Origin: Pelobates cultripes
Lineage: Eukaryota; Chordata; Amphibia; Anura; Pelobatidae
Length of the DNA stretch: 64,000 nt
Direction: 5' to 3'
Assembly: GCA_933207985.1 (NCBI GenBank)
Contig: OW240917.1
Span: forward strand, 108,958,692-109,022,691
Shown: piece after piece, positions 46,330-57,774 of the stretch
How positions within the stretch are numbered: the stretch's first letter is position 1
How the letters are laid out: every line of letters begins with the position of its first letter
The notes under the pieces: model-generated
Databases searched by the model: none
Told to the model about the DNA's origin: nothing
What the model saw: the letters and a program-made list of their open reading frames with translations, nothing else
Position numbers and translations under genes: made by a program

Positions 46330-47690
46330 TCAGGTAAGAGAGCTCTCATCTCTCTCCATCCACTACAAACTTTTCCCATAACAACACTCCCTCAGCTGTC
46401 CTACATTCATTTGCACGCACTACATCAGAAGAGGTTTCTGCTCTGCTCCGTTCCTCCCGCTCCACCACCTGATCCCTCAATCCTATTCCCTCATATCTCA
46501 TCCACACTTTGTCTCCTTCTCTTGCCTCTAACTAAAATTTTCAATCTCTCCCTCTCCTCTGGCACATTTCCTCTACCCTTTAAGCTTTTTCTCATCCTCT
46601 GTAATCTCGGTCTACGATATACCACTCTCTCCTCGTGCTCTACCTACCTCTTGGAGTGCTCATTCATTGTTTTTTTCTCTGGCTCTGCCTCTTCTTCCCA
46701 ATCCCTCTCTGTTGGTGTTCCCCAAGGGTCTTTCCTTGGTCCCCTATTGTTCTCAATCTACATTGCCTCCCTTGGTAAACTCATCAGCTCCTTCGGCTTC
46801 TAGTATCATTTCTATGCAGATGACACGCAAATTTATCTGTCCTCCCCTGATTTCTCACCACTCCTCTTGACTCGTGTCTCTGACTGCCTCTCTGCTATTT
46901 CCAACTGGATGGCTGCTCATTTCCTTAAACTGAACCTGTCCAAAACAGAGCTTCTGGTCTTCCCTCCCTCAAGTGTTGCTACTCTCTTGTCTGTGTCCCT
47001 CCAAGTCAATGGCACTACCATCCGCTCTATCTCTAAGGCTCGCTGCCTAGGTGTTCTCTTTGACTTCGACCTCTCGCGCCTTGACTATTGTAATCCGCTT
47101 CTCAGTGGTCTACGTGTTCCCAACTGGCCCCGTTATAGTCTATAATGAATGCGGTGGCGAGGCTCATCTTCCTGTCCACCCACACCTCTCACGCCTCCCC
47201 CCTTTGTCAGTCCCTCCATTGGCTTCCTGTAAGATATAGGGCTCAATTTAAGATCCTGACATTTGCTTACAAATCTCTACACAATGCTGCTCCCACCTAC
47301 TTATCCTCACTAATACACAAATATGTTTCATCTAGGCCCCTACGCTCTGCCGGAGACCTACGTCACAATGTTTATCAACTAACTGCATTTAACAACATGA
47401 AAAAAACCATAATAAAGAAATTTACAATAATAACATATTCTATATATATCGCAAATAGAGTTCTGTAGTGAAGGAACACATATCTACATTGAATGGATGG
47501 CTTACCTTTTGTGTCACTATAGCCCACTCCCACTAGCAAGTAAGCTCATTGAGCAGGGCCCTCGATCCCTCTGTTCATGTGCGTCCAACTTGTCTGGTTA
47601 CAAATACGTGTCTGTTTTTGTCCACCGATTGTACAGCGATACAAAACTTGTTGGCGCTTTATAAATAATAATAATAATAATAACGATTTG
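46330..47690 (+). pseudogene. L2/CR1-type LINE reverse transcriptase remnant
   Basis: Frames at 46,411-46,803 and 46,867-47,145 give [38 protein letters not shown] and, shifted, YHFYADDTQIYLSSPDF with the YADD catalytic pair. They continue with LKLNLSKTELLVFPPSS, RLDYCNPLLSG and LCQSLHWLPVRYRAQFKI. The fingers/palm linker has a deletion. Around 47,370-47,504 the expected WNSLP block is replaced by foreign DNA. The 3' tail 'ttggcgctttataaat' plus (aat)n is intact. The element is truncated and dead. Confidence 0.85.
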
Positions 47691-49726
47691 CAATCGTTAA
47701 AAGTGGCATAATTTGCCACTCAAATGTCTTTAATAGTTAAGAGATATATGTGTCAAAATAAGTGACAATAAACAGTAAATAAAAAATAAAGTCTAAACTA
47801 GAAATAAATAAAAAAGATTATTACTAATCACTATATGTATTGCCCCATAAAATTCACTTTTAGAAAATATACCAAAAATACCACAAAAAACACTCCTCCC
47901 AACATATCAAATGGACAAACAGAAACACTTTCATTTGAGGGGTATGGCAAATAGTGTGGCCATGTTATGAGAACATTTAGGTGAATTACTAATAACAATT
48001 AATGCACCTAATTGTGATTTACAATAAGAACAATATATCTTATTTACACAGACTTATTTCTAAGCACTTTAATATTTTATTTATAGTTTAAAGACACATT
48101 AGTGGGAGATTTATTTATTTGGAACTCTGTTCTACACTCAGACACAGCAACAATATGGAGCTCCTAGAAAACAGGAACATTAGGAACGAAAATAGGGAAA
48201 GATGAGTTTGCCCAAATTCACACAGGAGAGCATAGTAAACAAAAAGAGTGCGCTCACAGGTCTTTGAAGTTCCAAAGATGTGATATTTAAAAAGGTGACA
48301 TCTGTAATTGATCAACGATGTTCTGATGCCACATTAAAACTGTATGTTAATCTGATGGCGAGGGTTTGTTGACTGGGGAGGCAGAAGAGAGTTTGTGTAG
48401 CACAATCTACTGGCATCATTGGTTAGGATGGGGGGTTTGTAGGAAGGAGAATTTTTTTTCTGGCTGTTGTGCCTTTTTATTTTGCCATTTATCACCACTT
48501 GGTGATATAAATGCTTCTGCAGAGAGAAGGTACCAACTCAGGCATTGCAAACTCTAATAAAATTATTTTTGCATATTAAGCGCTGTGTATGACTGCCAAT
48601 GGTGATGTGCCCTAAGACTTATGATTTTATTATGGAACATTATTGTCTTATCCTTCACTCTTCATCTTTTCATATTTTCTCTCTTAACTTAACTCATGAG
48701 ATCATGAGCCTGTTGGGTACACTAGCATGGTTATTTAGAGAATTTGAGATGAATAACTCAATATCACTCACTTGTCGATGTACATTCTCCAATGCTAACC
48801 TTACACTGAAGTTCCTCTTGAATACTCCCCTGAAAAGTTTCCCACAAATCAAAAACTCAAAACTGGATTAGAAGTAAGGCATATTCACCAACAGTTCTAG
48901 GTGGAAATTGTATCCTAGACATTACCATTGCTTGAGTAGCTTTGCTGGTATACAAAGAAAGTAGCCAAAGTGGCACAGAATATTGAGGATTTGTTAACCA
49001 GGCAAAAGATCTAGGATGAACAAAATGGCACCAAAATAGTCTACTTGGACATTGGATTTGATAGATGAAATATAAGTAGAGGAGGTCTGCACCAGGGATA
49101 AGACAGTCCCTTCTGCTAAAAGGGAAATTAATGACTACATTTTGCAGAACCTATTCTATATATATCATGAATAGAGTTCTGTATTGAAGGAACACATATC
49201 TACATTGAATGGATGGCTTAAGACTGTGGGTTGGATAGTTTACCTGAGTTTAATTGCTGCTGAATCTGACACACCATACTCCCTGAAGATGCAATATACC
49301 TAGAATACTATGCAGTTTGGAGAGAATGAAGTATGATCTTTACCCTCATGCCATGTCATATTCACCAAGAAAGAAACATTTTATGCATGAGCTATATTGG
49401 CACCTATTTTCTGATGGTAACTTAAAAAGACTGATTCACTTTGTATCTTTATGGTGCTCTGCATTAACAAACTTAAATTGCCTAATACATAAATAAATAC
49501 AATATGCATACGTTGTGTTTTCTCCCAACTCTGTGATAGTTGCAGGTTAGCTTTGAATATCATAAATATCACTAGCAGGCTATATAGATATAATATGTAA
49601 TATTCATATGTAACTCCTTAGGTGCACCTTCCTTTGGGAGTAGAATGTTTGCTTGTATTGCCTGTATAAATAATGATTTTGCTCACCAGATTTCTAATAT
49701 GTTTAAAACCCAATTGTTTTTTTCAG
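47691..49726. other. Intron 3 end, mostly unannotated
   Basis: No exon or clear transposon end before the 49,727 exon. 49,153-49,220 matches 47,437-47,504 at about 64 of 68 bases. The neighbouring 48,880-49,320 stretch has a slightly coding-like texture, but I recognise no protein. Confidence 0.4.
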
Positions 49727-49962
49727 ATTAAATATGACTTTCTGTTTGAAAAGCAATATGTTTGCTGTTTGGAAAAATGGGCAAGTCAAGTTCATCAGAA
49801 AATCTACACAACATTTATTTTAGTGATTCTTTTCCTCCTACCGCTCACATTGATGCTTCTTCTCTACAGTAAAATTGGCTATGAACTTTGGATTAAAAAA
49901 AGAGTTGGAGATGCTTCAGTACTTCAAACCATTCATGGAAACGAGATGTCTAAAATATCTAG
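49727..49962 (+). CDS. qrfpr: QRFP receptor, ECL2-TM5-ICL3 exon
   Basis: The exon follows a strong polypyrimidine acceptor (ttgtttttttcag). It encodes IKYDFLFEKQYVCCLEKW (extracellular loop 2, with the Cys that bonds to TM3), TM5 TTFILVILFLLPLTLMLLLY, and the third-loop start SKIGYELWIKKRVG and TIHGNEMSKI. It ends with two bases of an Arg codon. The donor is gtttgt, a weak but GT-type site. Phase and sequence join correctly to both neighbouring exons. Confidence 0.9.
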
Positions 49963-51357
49963 GTTTGTTTCAAAATTTGTATTTACATTTCTTGCAATAT
50001 TGTGCTTTTAACCACTTTTACTCTGTGCACATTTATCATGGATATGCAATTTAATAACAACCTTTGATGTGCAGAGCTTATTACATCCATAAACTCCTGT
50101 GCAAAGCAGCCCAGAAGTCAAGCTGACACACTATTCCAGATATATGATAAAATTATATTATCGCAAACACACTATGCCTTGATAGTCTGAGAAGTTGAGT
50201 AAATATAGATGTCCAAGAGTAATAAAAGAGGCAGTATAGCAGGTGCATAGACAATACTGAACCAATTAAATTAATATTTGTGTTCTTAGAAGATTCCAGT
50301 GACAAAATTTTTAAAGTCTGAGTAGCTCAGGGAGCATTTGCTATTCTGCCCATGCCAGCCCACTCCTGGACCAAGGACTAATGGTTCACAAGCTAAGAAA
50401 TAAAATAAGTTAGGTTAGGGTCTTTTATAATCTAGAGTGGCCACATCATTATAAGTCAAGAGTAATTTCCAAGATTGGTGTTTGAATGTACATGTTTACA
50501 AGCGATCATCGTAGAAAAAAGTGGATGTCTTCCTAACAGGCACTAGAGGTGCTTCCTTTACAACAACATAATGAAACTCGGTCATGTGACCAACTGCAGC
50601 TCCTAGGAAAGCATCAAATTCATTACTTACGTAGGAGAAGCTTTTGGATGCACATATGGCACTCTGCACACATGTGCATTAGTACCCAATGTTCCTCTAC
50701 GAGGAGCATTTGATTGGCCCATCTGTGAGAGAGTCAGATGATGTCATGGAAGGCAGCACCACTAAGGGACTATCGACACTGGAGGAAAGACAAGCAAAAC
50801 CTTTTTTTTTTTTTTTTTTTAGCTTTTTACAGTGTTGTATTCCTAACCCTATACTGTTCATTTAAACAAGCACATTGCACTTTTCTTTAATTTTAATCCA
50901 CATTCAGGGTTATTCTCTAATTTGGGAGTTGTAGAGAATTGACAATGGAATTGTAAATTACAAACAATAATAGGCCATTTAGAATATATATATATATATG
51001 TGTGTGTGAGTATTTATATTATATATATTCTGAAATCTATCTCTCCCAATTAGCTTAGTTTATTACTATTAAGTCTTTCTTTGGTGAAAAATAATACTTT
51101 GCAATATTAAAGGTTCTATTTGCCTTGATATTTCAGTATGAATAAGGAATAGGTTAAAATCTCCTGGACAACTAGAGATAAGCAGGTCACATCATTTCCT
51201 GTGTTATGTAAAACTATATTTATGCGCCCACTGAACATTCTATTCAGGACCCTGGCATAATTGAGCTTGTGATAGCAAGATTGCATAATGAAGAAACTGT
51301 ATGAAGTCTGAACCACATGTTTAATGAGTTTTCTAAACAGCTGCTGTATTCACTTAG
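49963..51357 (+). other. qrfpr: qrfpr intron before TM6 exon
   Basis: A 1,395-base phase-2 intron with gtttgt donor and ...tattcacttag acceptor. It contains a poly-T run (about 50,803-50,820) and a TA/TG microsatellite near 50,983-51,010. No element was recognised. Confidence 0.75.
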
Positions 51358-51455
51358 GAAGAAGAAGCGCGCAATCATAATGATGGTAACAGTGGTAGTT
51401 CTTTTTGCAGTCTGCTGGGCCCCATTTCATGTTGTTCACATGATGATAGAATACA
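51358..51455 (+). CDS. qrfpr: QRFP receptor, TM6 exon
   Basis: A 98-base exon encoding KKKRAIIMMVTVVVLFAVCW and APFHVVHMMIEY. The basic run ends intracellular loop 3 and contacts G proteins, and CWAP is the TM6 CWxP motif that acts as the activation switch in class A receptors. The acceptor is ttag, the donor is gtaagt, and a Ser codon is split across the next junction. Confidence 0.92.
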
Positions 51456-51989
51456 GTAAGTAACTGCTGTGTTTTCATTTGATTTCAATAAGCAATTCAA
51501 TGTGATATATTATTTTATAGAGTTTCAAAATGTAAATGCTTCCAAAAACAGTAAGAACCATGGTTGTCTTATTATTATTATTGTTATATGTAATGTTTAA
51601 TTATTTTTTTCTTTTAGAAATTACTGACAGTATTATTTAGTAGAGTAAGTACCGAATAGGTTTTATGGAGAAAACACCAAAGATAAGAAATAATGTATAA
51701 TTGCAATTTGTAATAGGTCTTATAATGTAATCTTTGTATTCATTTTTGTTCCATCCATAGGCTCTAGTTTGCATTGCTGTTTCTCACCTGATCAGCTAAG
51801 AAATGTTACCATAGTATCTGTGTTTTACATTTTAAAGTGAATGAAAGCACATATTCAACCGAAACAGCTATTCCAGTCTTCAGATGATGTTTTTAGAAGA
51901 TGTTTTCTATGCTACTGCATTAGAAGATATTATGGTAGTTATGGTCTCATAAATTAACTTTTAGTAAAAACAAGCATAATTTTATTTCT

Positions 51990-52250
51990 TTAACTCCTTA
52001 AGGGCCATGGACGTACTAAATACGTCCTCCAAAAATGGTCCTTAAGGATCGTGGACATACCTAGTATGTCTGCGGCAAGTATATTACTTACCCGATCGCC
52101 ATTGTTTCCCTGCCGGCGATCGGTGTTCCTCCCGGTCTGGGGGGACTGCCTGACAACCCATACAGTCAGCCCACAACAAATTAGGCCCCTGCGGGCCATG
52201 TGATAGCTCCGAACTAAACTGACAGGCAGTCTCCCTGCATCTGTAAAAAA
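51990..52250. mobile_element. GC-richer foldback repeat
   Basis: 'actccttaagggccatgga' and 'tggtccttaaggatcgtgga' form direct/inverted phrases around 'tacgtcct', a diverged relative of the 16,393 foldback. A GC-rich part follows, with 'gatcgcc..ttgtttccctgccggcgatc' (an inverted gatcgcc/ggcgatc pair) and 'gggggactgcctg' / 'caggcagtctccc'. It is a miniature element without coding. Confidence 0.45.
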
Positions 52251-52289
52251 TGTTTTAACTATATAACTATATATATTGTGTGTAAATGT

Positions 52290-52304
52290 ATATATGTATG
52301 TGTG

Positions 52305-52344
<40 letters not shown>

Positions 52345-52447
52345 AAAAATAATAATTCATAATAAATAAATAAAAAAGTGTAAAAATAATAAAACAATTT
52401 AAAAAAAATATATGTATGTTATTTTATTCTAACTGTATTTTGATATT

Positions 52448-52478
<31 letters not shown>

Positions 52479-52502
52479 TTATATCAAAATACACTTAGAA
52501 TG
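52290..52502. repeat. (TA)n and AT-rich palindrome
   Basis: (TA)n at about 52,310-52,338. At 52,427-52,502, 'attctaactgtattttgata' pairs with 'tatcaaaatacacttagaat' around a TA-rich loop. Confidence 0.8.
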
Positions 52503-53237
52503 AAATTATATATATGTATATATAAATAAATAAAAGTAATAGGAAATATATATATCCATATACATAATTACATAATTTCAATTATTGCCAATTTACTTTC
52601 TCCCAGTTTAGCACTCCAAGCACTATAATTACTACAGTTGGTTGTAAATATTACTTTTTCATGCATGCATCCAACATATTTGAAACATATAAAAAATATG
52701 AACAGGATTTAGGTGCCCTCAAAGCACTATTAACCATTCTGACAATGCTATACTGACATAATCTAATACCACTTATAGTACAAATATTATGAGCACATAA
52801 TGAGGAACATGGCAATATTTTTTTAATGTCCCAGCTGAGGAGGTGGGCTTTGAATGCCAGAAAATCATCCAGTTTTGTCAAACCTACCAAAATAGACAGA
52901 AACCAGACAGATGGAAGAAATTAGAGGGAGTGTACACATACAGTTCGTGTACTATAACCACTACCATATTGCGTAACTTAAAAAAACAACTTAATAAACC
53001 ATGCAACTCTTGCCTTATTAGTATTTGAACCAGGAAACTAGGTATCCCATAGTTCACGTATCTGTGAATTAGGGAGTCTTGAGGAACAATCTGGAGTTTT
53101 TTCCAGTTATCCATAGAACAATTTTGCTATCCATGGAAGAATATTTATTTGATAGAAATAATAGTGCAATTGAGTGACATTTGTAACATTATTTACAGTT
53201 GTATACTTTTTACATAAATAATTTGCATATATTGTGT

Positions 53238-53733
53238 ACAAGAACACTATAGCATTAGGAATACAAAATTATGTTCTTAACGCTGTAGTGACCCTGTCCA
53301 TATCTAGTTTAGTGCCACCCTCCATTTGTCGTTGCTGTCCTCCCCCCTTAGTGCTGCTGTCCTGCAAATGTATATTCAGTATGCATGGTTTCCTCCAGAT
53401 ATGGTACAATCCAATGATTTTTATAGAGGGGCATTGGGGACCTGATGGACATGCATGGCTTGCCCCTCCCATGGATCTAATACTTCTGATAGAAAAACAT
53501 TTAATCCAATGCTTTACTATGAGTTGCTTTGTCACGTGACCAAGTTTTACTCGGTCGGTTTAGAGGAAGCGCTTCTGTTAGCTGTCAGTATGACAACCAC
53601 TAGAGGCGTGTTTAAACATTCAAGGTAAACACTGACCTTTCTGCAAAACAGCATTGTTTTACCTTGAATGGTTAAACATACAGGGCCACTACACCCAGAT
53701 GAAGCAGTCTTGGTGACTTTAGTGATCCTTTAA
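53238..53733. mobile_element. Diverged TTAA-type MITE
   Basis: The left end 'agaacactatagcattagga' and the right end 'actttagtgatcct-ttaa' fit the family pattern (ACTATAG...; AGTG.TCCT-TTAA). Internal blocks 'cacttccattg' and 'tagaggaagcgcttctgtta' parallel the 44,277 copy. It is more eroded than the others. Confidence 0.5.
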
Positions 53734-53921
53734 ATTATGTTAAATTCAATTATTTTCTTTTAGCATAAATATATAGATATGTTCTTAGATTTTCTGTATG
53801 CCTCTATGTTTGTAGAAATTAAGTACTTCATAAGCATTAAGAAGAAGGAGATTGAGAGACAGCGAGAAGAAGGTTGCATATTGCAATGTAATCTTTCTTT
53901 CCCCACTTTTCACTATTCTAG

Positions 53922-54301
53922 GTAATTTTGAAAATGAACATGATGAAGTTACAATCAAGATGATATTTGCCATAGTACAATTAGTTGGCTTTTTCAACTC
54001 TATCTGCAATCCCATTGTATATGCTTTTATGAATGAGAATTTCAAAAAGAATTTCTTGTCTGCAATATGCTTTTGTTGTGTCAAAGACGCTTCACCCTTA
54101 AGGAGGGCTGGAAACTCCGGTATCACATTAATTCAACAAAAAGCAAGTTTTGCTCGGAGAGAAACTACGAGTGAAGACACCAGGAGGGAGGCATTCAGCG
54201 ATGGCAATATCGAGGTCAAGTTTTTTGATCAGCCTGTTTCTAAAAAGACTACAAAACGACAACTTCACTTGTTTGTGTCAGAACTCACTGTCCACTCATG
54301 A
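53922..54301 (+). CDS. qrfpr: QRFP receptor, TM7 and C-terminal tail exon
   Basis: The terminal coding exon completes Ser and encodes NFENEHDEVTIKMIFAIVQL, then TM7 with SICNPIVYAFMNENFKKN, the NPxxY motif that couples activation to helix 8. A Cys cluster, ICFCCV, after helix 8 is a likely palmitoylation site. The tail keeps GNSGITLIQQKASFARRE, EAFSDGNIEVKFFD and FVSELTVHS before the TGA at 54,299-54,301. The EAFSDGNIEVK block is typical of QRFP receptors. Exons in this window give about 310 residues; the human protein has 431, so about 115-120 N-terminal residues are missing upstream. Confidence 0.93.
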
Positions 54302-54425
54302 GAAGAAAACCACAAAAAGACCATGAATATTTTTTTAATGTAGTTACAATTGATGTATTGGGGCATTTACTGGATGTTTGCATTACTTTGTTACATTTTT
54401 AATAAATCAATAAATAAAATGAACT
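54302..54425 (+). terminator. qrfpr: qrfpr 3' UTR and poly(A) signal
   Basis: A canonical AATAAA lies at 54,401-54,406, about 100 bases after the stop, followed by a second AATAAA at 54,413. The true 3' UTR could be longer with another signal; this is the first strong one. Confidence 0.6.
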
Positions 54426-54743
54426 AGTGTATGTACAGTTAATGTTATTATTGGCTTCTATACATTAAAATGTTTTGAAAAACAAAGTGCTGCATGCACT
54501 GCATCTGAAATTAAATTAACTCTGAAGAACCTATAGCAAATGTGCTGCAAATGGCATTCAAATAAATAATCACAGGGGAAGAAGCAGTATAGGGAGAATT
54601 CCTTCAAATTGGCCCTTTTAGGTTTTTTTTTTAGTCTTTTGTTAATTTAAAACCTAGTCTATTATGGCATACTTTTCAGTTTGAAGACACCGCTAGAACT
54701 CATAATATAAAAACAGAAAAACAGTTATTACAGTTCAATGCCT

Positions 54744-55334
54744 GTGTTCTATCAAATTTCCCTACCTCGTGAAAATCCCCTACCCTCGTCACTTCCGGTG
54801 AGGGGAATCAGCTGGATCCTGCGTGCTAGCACTCCTGCTACTCCTCCACAGCCAGGTCCTGGAAGGTAAGTAAATTAGTTTTACACTTTCATTATAGTTA
54901 GTGCATTCACTAAGCTTAGGCACACGGGACAGTTAGGGTTAAGTAAGGGTTCAAATTAGGGTTATGTAAGTGATTCTAACCTCTCACACTCTATTCTTAC
55001 CCTAACCCTTGGGGTAAGGGTTAAAATAAAGTGTGAAAAAGCACAATTTAGTGATATGCCCCAAATGTGAAATATCACTAAATATGAACAAGTCTCTAAT
55101 CGTAACCCTAATTTGAACCCTAACATTAACCCTAAATGTCCCATGTCCTAAGCTTAGTGAATGCACTAACTATAATGAAAGTGTAAAACTAGTTTTACTT
55201 ACCTTCCAGGACCTTGCTGTGGAGGAGTAGCAGGAGTGCTAGCACGCATGTGCAGCACAGGATCCAGCTGATTCCCCTCACTGGAAGTGACAAGGGTAGG
55301 GGATTTTCACGGGTAGGGAAATTTGATAGAACAC
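54744..55334. mobile_element. 591-bp imperfect palindrome (foldback element)
   Basis: The left arm from 54,744 and the right arm ending at 55,334 are reverse complements over about 230 bases each. They start with gtgttctatcaaatttccc and pass through 'gggaatcagctggatcctg', 'aaaactagttttactt' variants and 'taagcttagtgaatgc'. The inner arms carry telomere-like ttagggtt/aaccctaa phrases. The centre lies near 54,980-55,100. It has no coding capacity. No unambiguous target duplication was seen. Confidence 0.8.
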
Positions 55335-55654
55335 CTGCTTTATTTGGATCTGGTTACAAGCTCATACCCTTTCCTACATCTGTCATATGAAACAATGTGT
55401 TGCCTTAATCTCTTATGAAAACCAATTAAATACAAGCATCAAATACATAACAGTAATAAAGACCAATTCAAATCACGTTTATGAAGCAGTTTAATTAAAT
55501 AATATGTAAAAAGTGCTTTTAATGCCTTGCTGAAAAAGTTCCAGGTGCATCATATGTATTTCAAATTTTTTTAAACATTTTAAGTGCTATTAAACTGAAT
55601 GATCTATTTACCAATTAAAGAGCCAGATACTTCTTATCTTTTAAAGCATGGATA

Positions 55655-55770
55655 TGTTCTTCAGATGTTGTGTACTACATCTCCCATGATGCTTTCTAGG
55701 CATTATGGCTGTGAGAACATTTTGGGAGATGTAGTCTATAACATCTGGAGTGCTGTAGATTGCCATCCCC
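55655..55770. mobile_element. Short foldback MITE
   Basis: 'gatgttgtgtactacatctcccatgatgc' near the left pairs with 'ttttgggagatgtagtctataacatct' near the right. It is a miniature inverted repeat of a type common in amphibians. No coding. Confidence 0.6.
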
Positions 55771-55774
55771 TGCT

Positions 55775-56130
55775 ATAAAGGAACCCTGTAGATAAGCAAA
55801 ATAAAGCTATTTACTCATCTTATGCTCCCTCCCCTCCTTGCCGTGCCTGCCCCTCCTCCTAATACTAATGATCTCAGCCAATCCAATGCTTCCAGAGGCT
55901 AATGCACTTATCAACATCTTCTCATAGAAATGCATTGACTCAGTGAATCTCTATAGGTAGTGTTCAGTGTCTCCATGCAGAGCCATATAGATGGTGTTAG
56001 CAAGCAACGTAAACACTACCTTTTCTCCTAAAAGGATTGTTAACATTAACTGTTAACTGAGAAAAGTGTTTTTGCCACAGAACCACTGCATTAAGCTGTT
56101 GTGGTTCTGGTGCCTACAGTGTCTCTTTAA
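55775..56130. mobile_element. Diverged TTAA-type MITE
   Basis: The right end CTACAGTGTCTCT-TTAA is clear. The left end ATAA-AGGAACCCTGTAG has lost one base of TTAA. The subterminal 'cactgcattaagctgttgtgg' matches the family hairpin. Confidence 0.55.
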
Positions 56131-57285
56131 ATTACACTCAGTGGAATTTCATTATAGGTTTCTCAAACAAGTCTGCCCCGTAACCTTCAACTTTTCAAAT
56201 GACTTTGAAAGGAAAATGCCTCCTTAAGGGGTTACTAACTAAAGAGTGAATAATGAGGCATTCAAAGTGAACTTCAAATTTAAGGCTAAAATAGCTGTAC
56301 TGGAAGCTGACTTATAGAATTTTCCCAGTTTGACTATTTTGTTCTTTTAGCTTTTATACAATAATGAAGCAAGGGTACACACACTTCCAGTTGGCTTGGT
56401 TAGAGCTGGTGTTTTTGTTTGTTTGAAAGTGTAAAATAATCTTTGATATCTGGCTACTTATATTTATTAGTCAAGTAGGAGACTATCATCATCAATGTGA
56501 ATTATTAGAAAAATAAAACATGCTATCACAATTTAGTTGACAATGAGTACAAATGCATAATAAAAAAATTGCAAAGAATCCCAAGCACTTTGCTAAACTG
56601 AGAACACATATCTCTATACATATATTAATACAATTGGAAAATTCCCACTCATGTTCAATAACGGGACAGGAATCTCAAAAGTGTTAGTCCTTTATATATT
56701 TCACAGTGCCAAATTGTGACAGCCTTAACAATAATAGTGCCCAATTAACTATGCTAAATGCATTTCTTCATGGATGTCTAGTTTCACCCCTAATAATGCC
56801 ATGTACCCTCCATTGTCAAATTCCAGGGGGATGTACACCCCATTGGAGTTATGTGCTTATACTAATGTTACATCAGGAGCCAGTGACATGCCAACCCTAA
56901 CTGAATTTGGTGTGTGAATCAGTTACAATAACAAAATTGGAATTTTTTTACTAAGACTATTATTTTGCCCACATTTGTGTATGGTGGTTTTAAAACATAT
57001 ATTTTACCATTAGTGGATAGATAAGCGAAGTGAAAACCATGCAACGTCTGTTCAAAATCTGACCAAGATACATTGAGACCAATCTTTACCCAGTAAACAA
57101 GTTAAAACAAACAGACTGTTTTTTATTCATATAGTCTTTTTTTGTATTTATACATCTATAATATTTCTTCATGATAAACATCAGCAAAGTGTATCAATGT
57201 ATGTAGATGAACATCACAGGGGTGCAAAATATATAACACATTTATATTTTGAACTTTTTGTATACACTTAATTTACAGTTAGGAC
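56131..57285. other. Intergenic sequence, nothing recognised
   Basis: AT-rich DNA downstream of the receptor gene. No neighbouring gene exon was identified. Confidence 0.45.
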
Positions 57286-57774
57286 TTAAAGAAACACTAT
57301 ATGCACCCAGACCACTTCAGCTCATTGAAGTGGTCTGGGGGCACTATTGCATTTAGTGCTGCAATGTTAAACATTGCAGTTCCAGAGAAACAGGGAGACA
57401 TCTACTACAGCCGCTTCCTGGATCCAAACACACATTTGGTCCAGTAATTGACACTGGACATCCTCACACTATGAGGACATCCAAGGTCAGATTTTTTTCA
57501 CATAGCAAAGCATTGATTTAATGCTTTCCTATAGGAAGGTCCAATGCGCGCGTGACATTTGCCGCGCATGCACATTAGTGCCCACTCATTGCATGACAGA
57601 GGAGGAGGTGGAGCCATGACCGAGTGCTGAGGGACATCTGCGCTGCATCAGTTAAGCAAATAAAGGGTTTTTAACCATTTATTCATGTCGGTGGTGAAGC
57701 ACGAGGGAGGGGGCGGAGGCACACAGTACCAGGAATACAGCTTTGTGTTCCTGGCACTTGTAGTATCCCTTTAA
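57286..57774. mobile_element. TTAA-flanked MITE
   Basis: Ends are TTAA-AGAAACACTATATGCACC and TTGTAGTATCCCT-TTAA. The left subterminal hairpin 'cagaccacttcagctcattg' / 'aagtggtctggg' and right 'taccaggaatacag' / 'gtgttcctggca' match the family. Confidence 0.72.

Larger units (their letters stand above)
27377..49726 (+). other. qrfpr: qrfpr giant intron, 22.3 kb, filled with mobile elements
   Basis: Donor gtaatt at 27,377 and acceptor tttttttcag ending at 49,726 bound it. It contains Penelope-type fragments, a nested MITE/hAT pair, an inverted-repeat Penelope element, a Tc1 split by a solo LTR and two L2-type LINE remnants. No additional exon or host gene was recognised inside it. Confidence 0.8.
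51456..53921 (+). other. qrfpr: qrfpr last intron
   Basis: 2,466 bases from gtaagt to ...cactattctag. It contains a short foldback/GC-rich repeat (51,990-52,250), AT palindromes (52,290-52,502) and a diverged TTAA MITE (53,238-53,733). Confidence 0.8.

Noticed and set aside
54900..55140. Interstitial telomere array
   Set aside because: The ttaggg-like phrases are few, irregular and part of the palindrome arms, not a (TTAGGG)n run.
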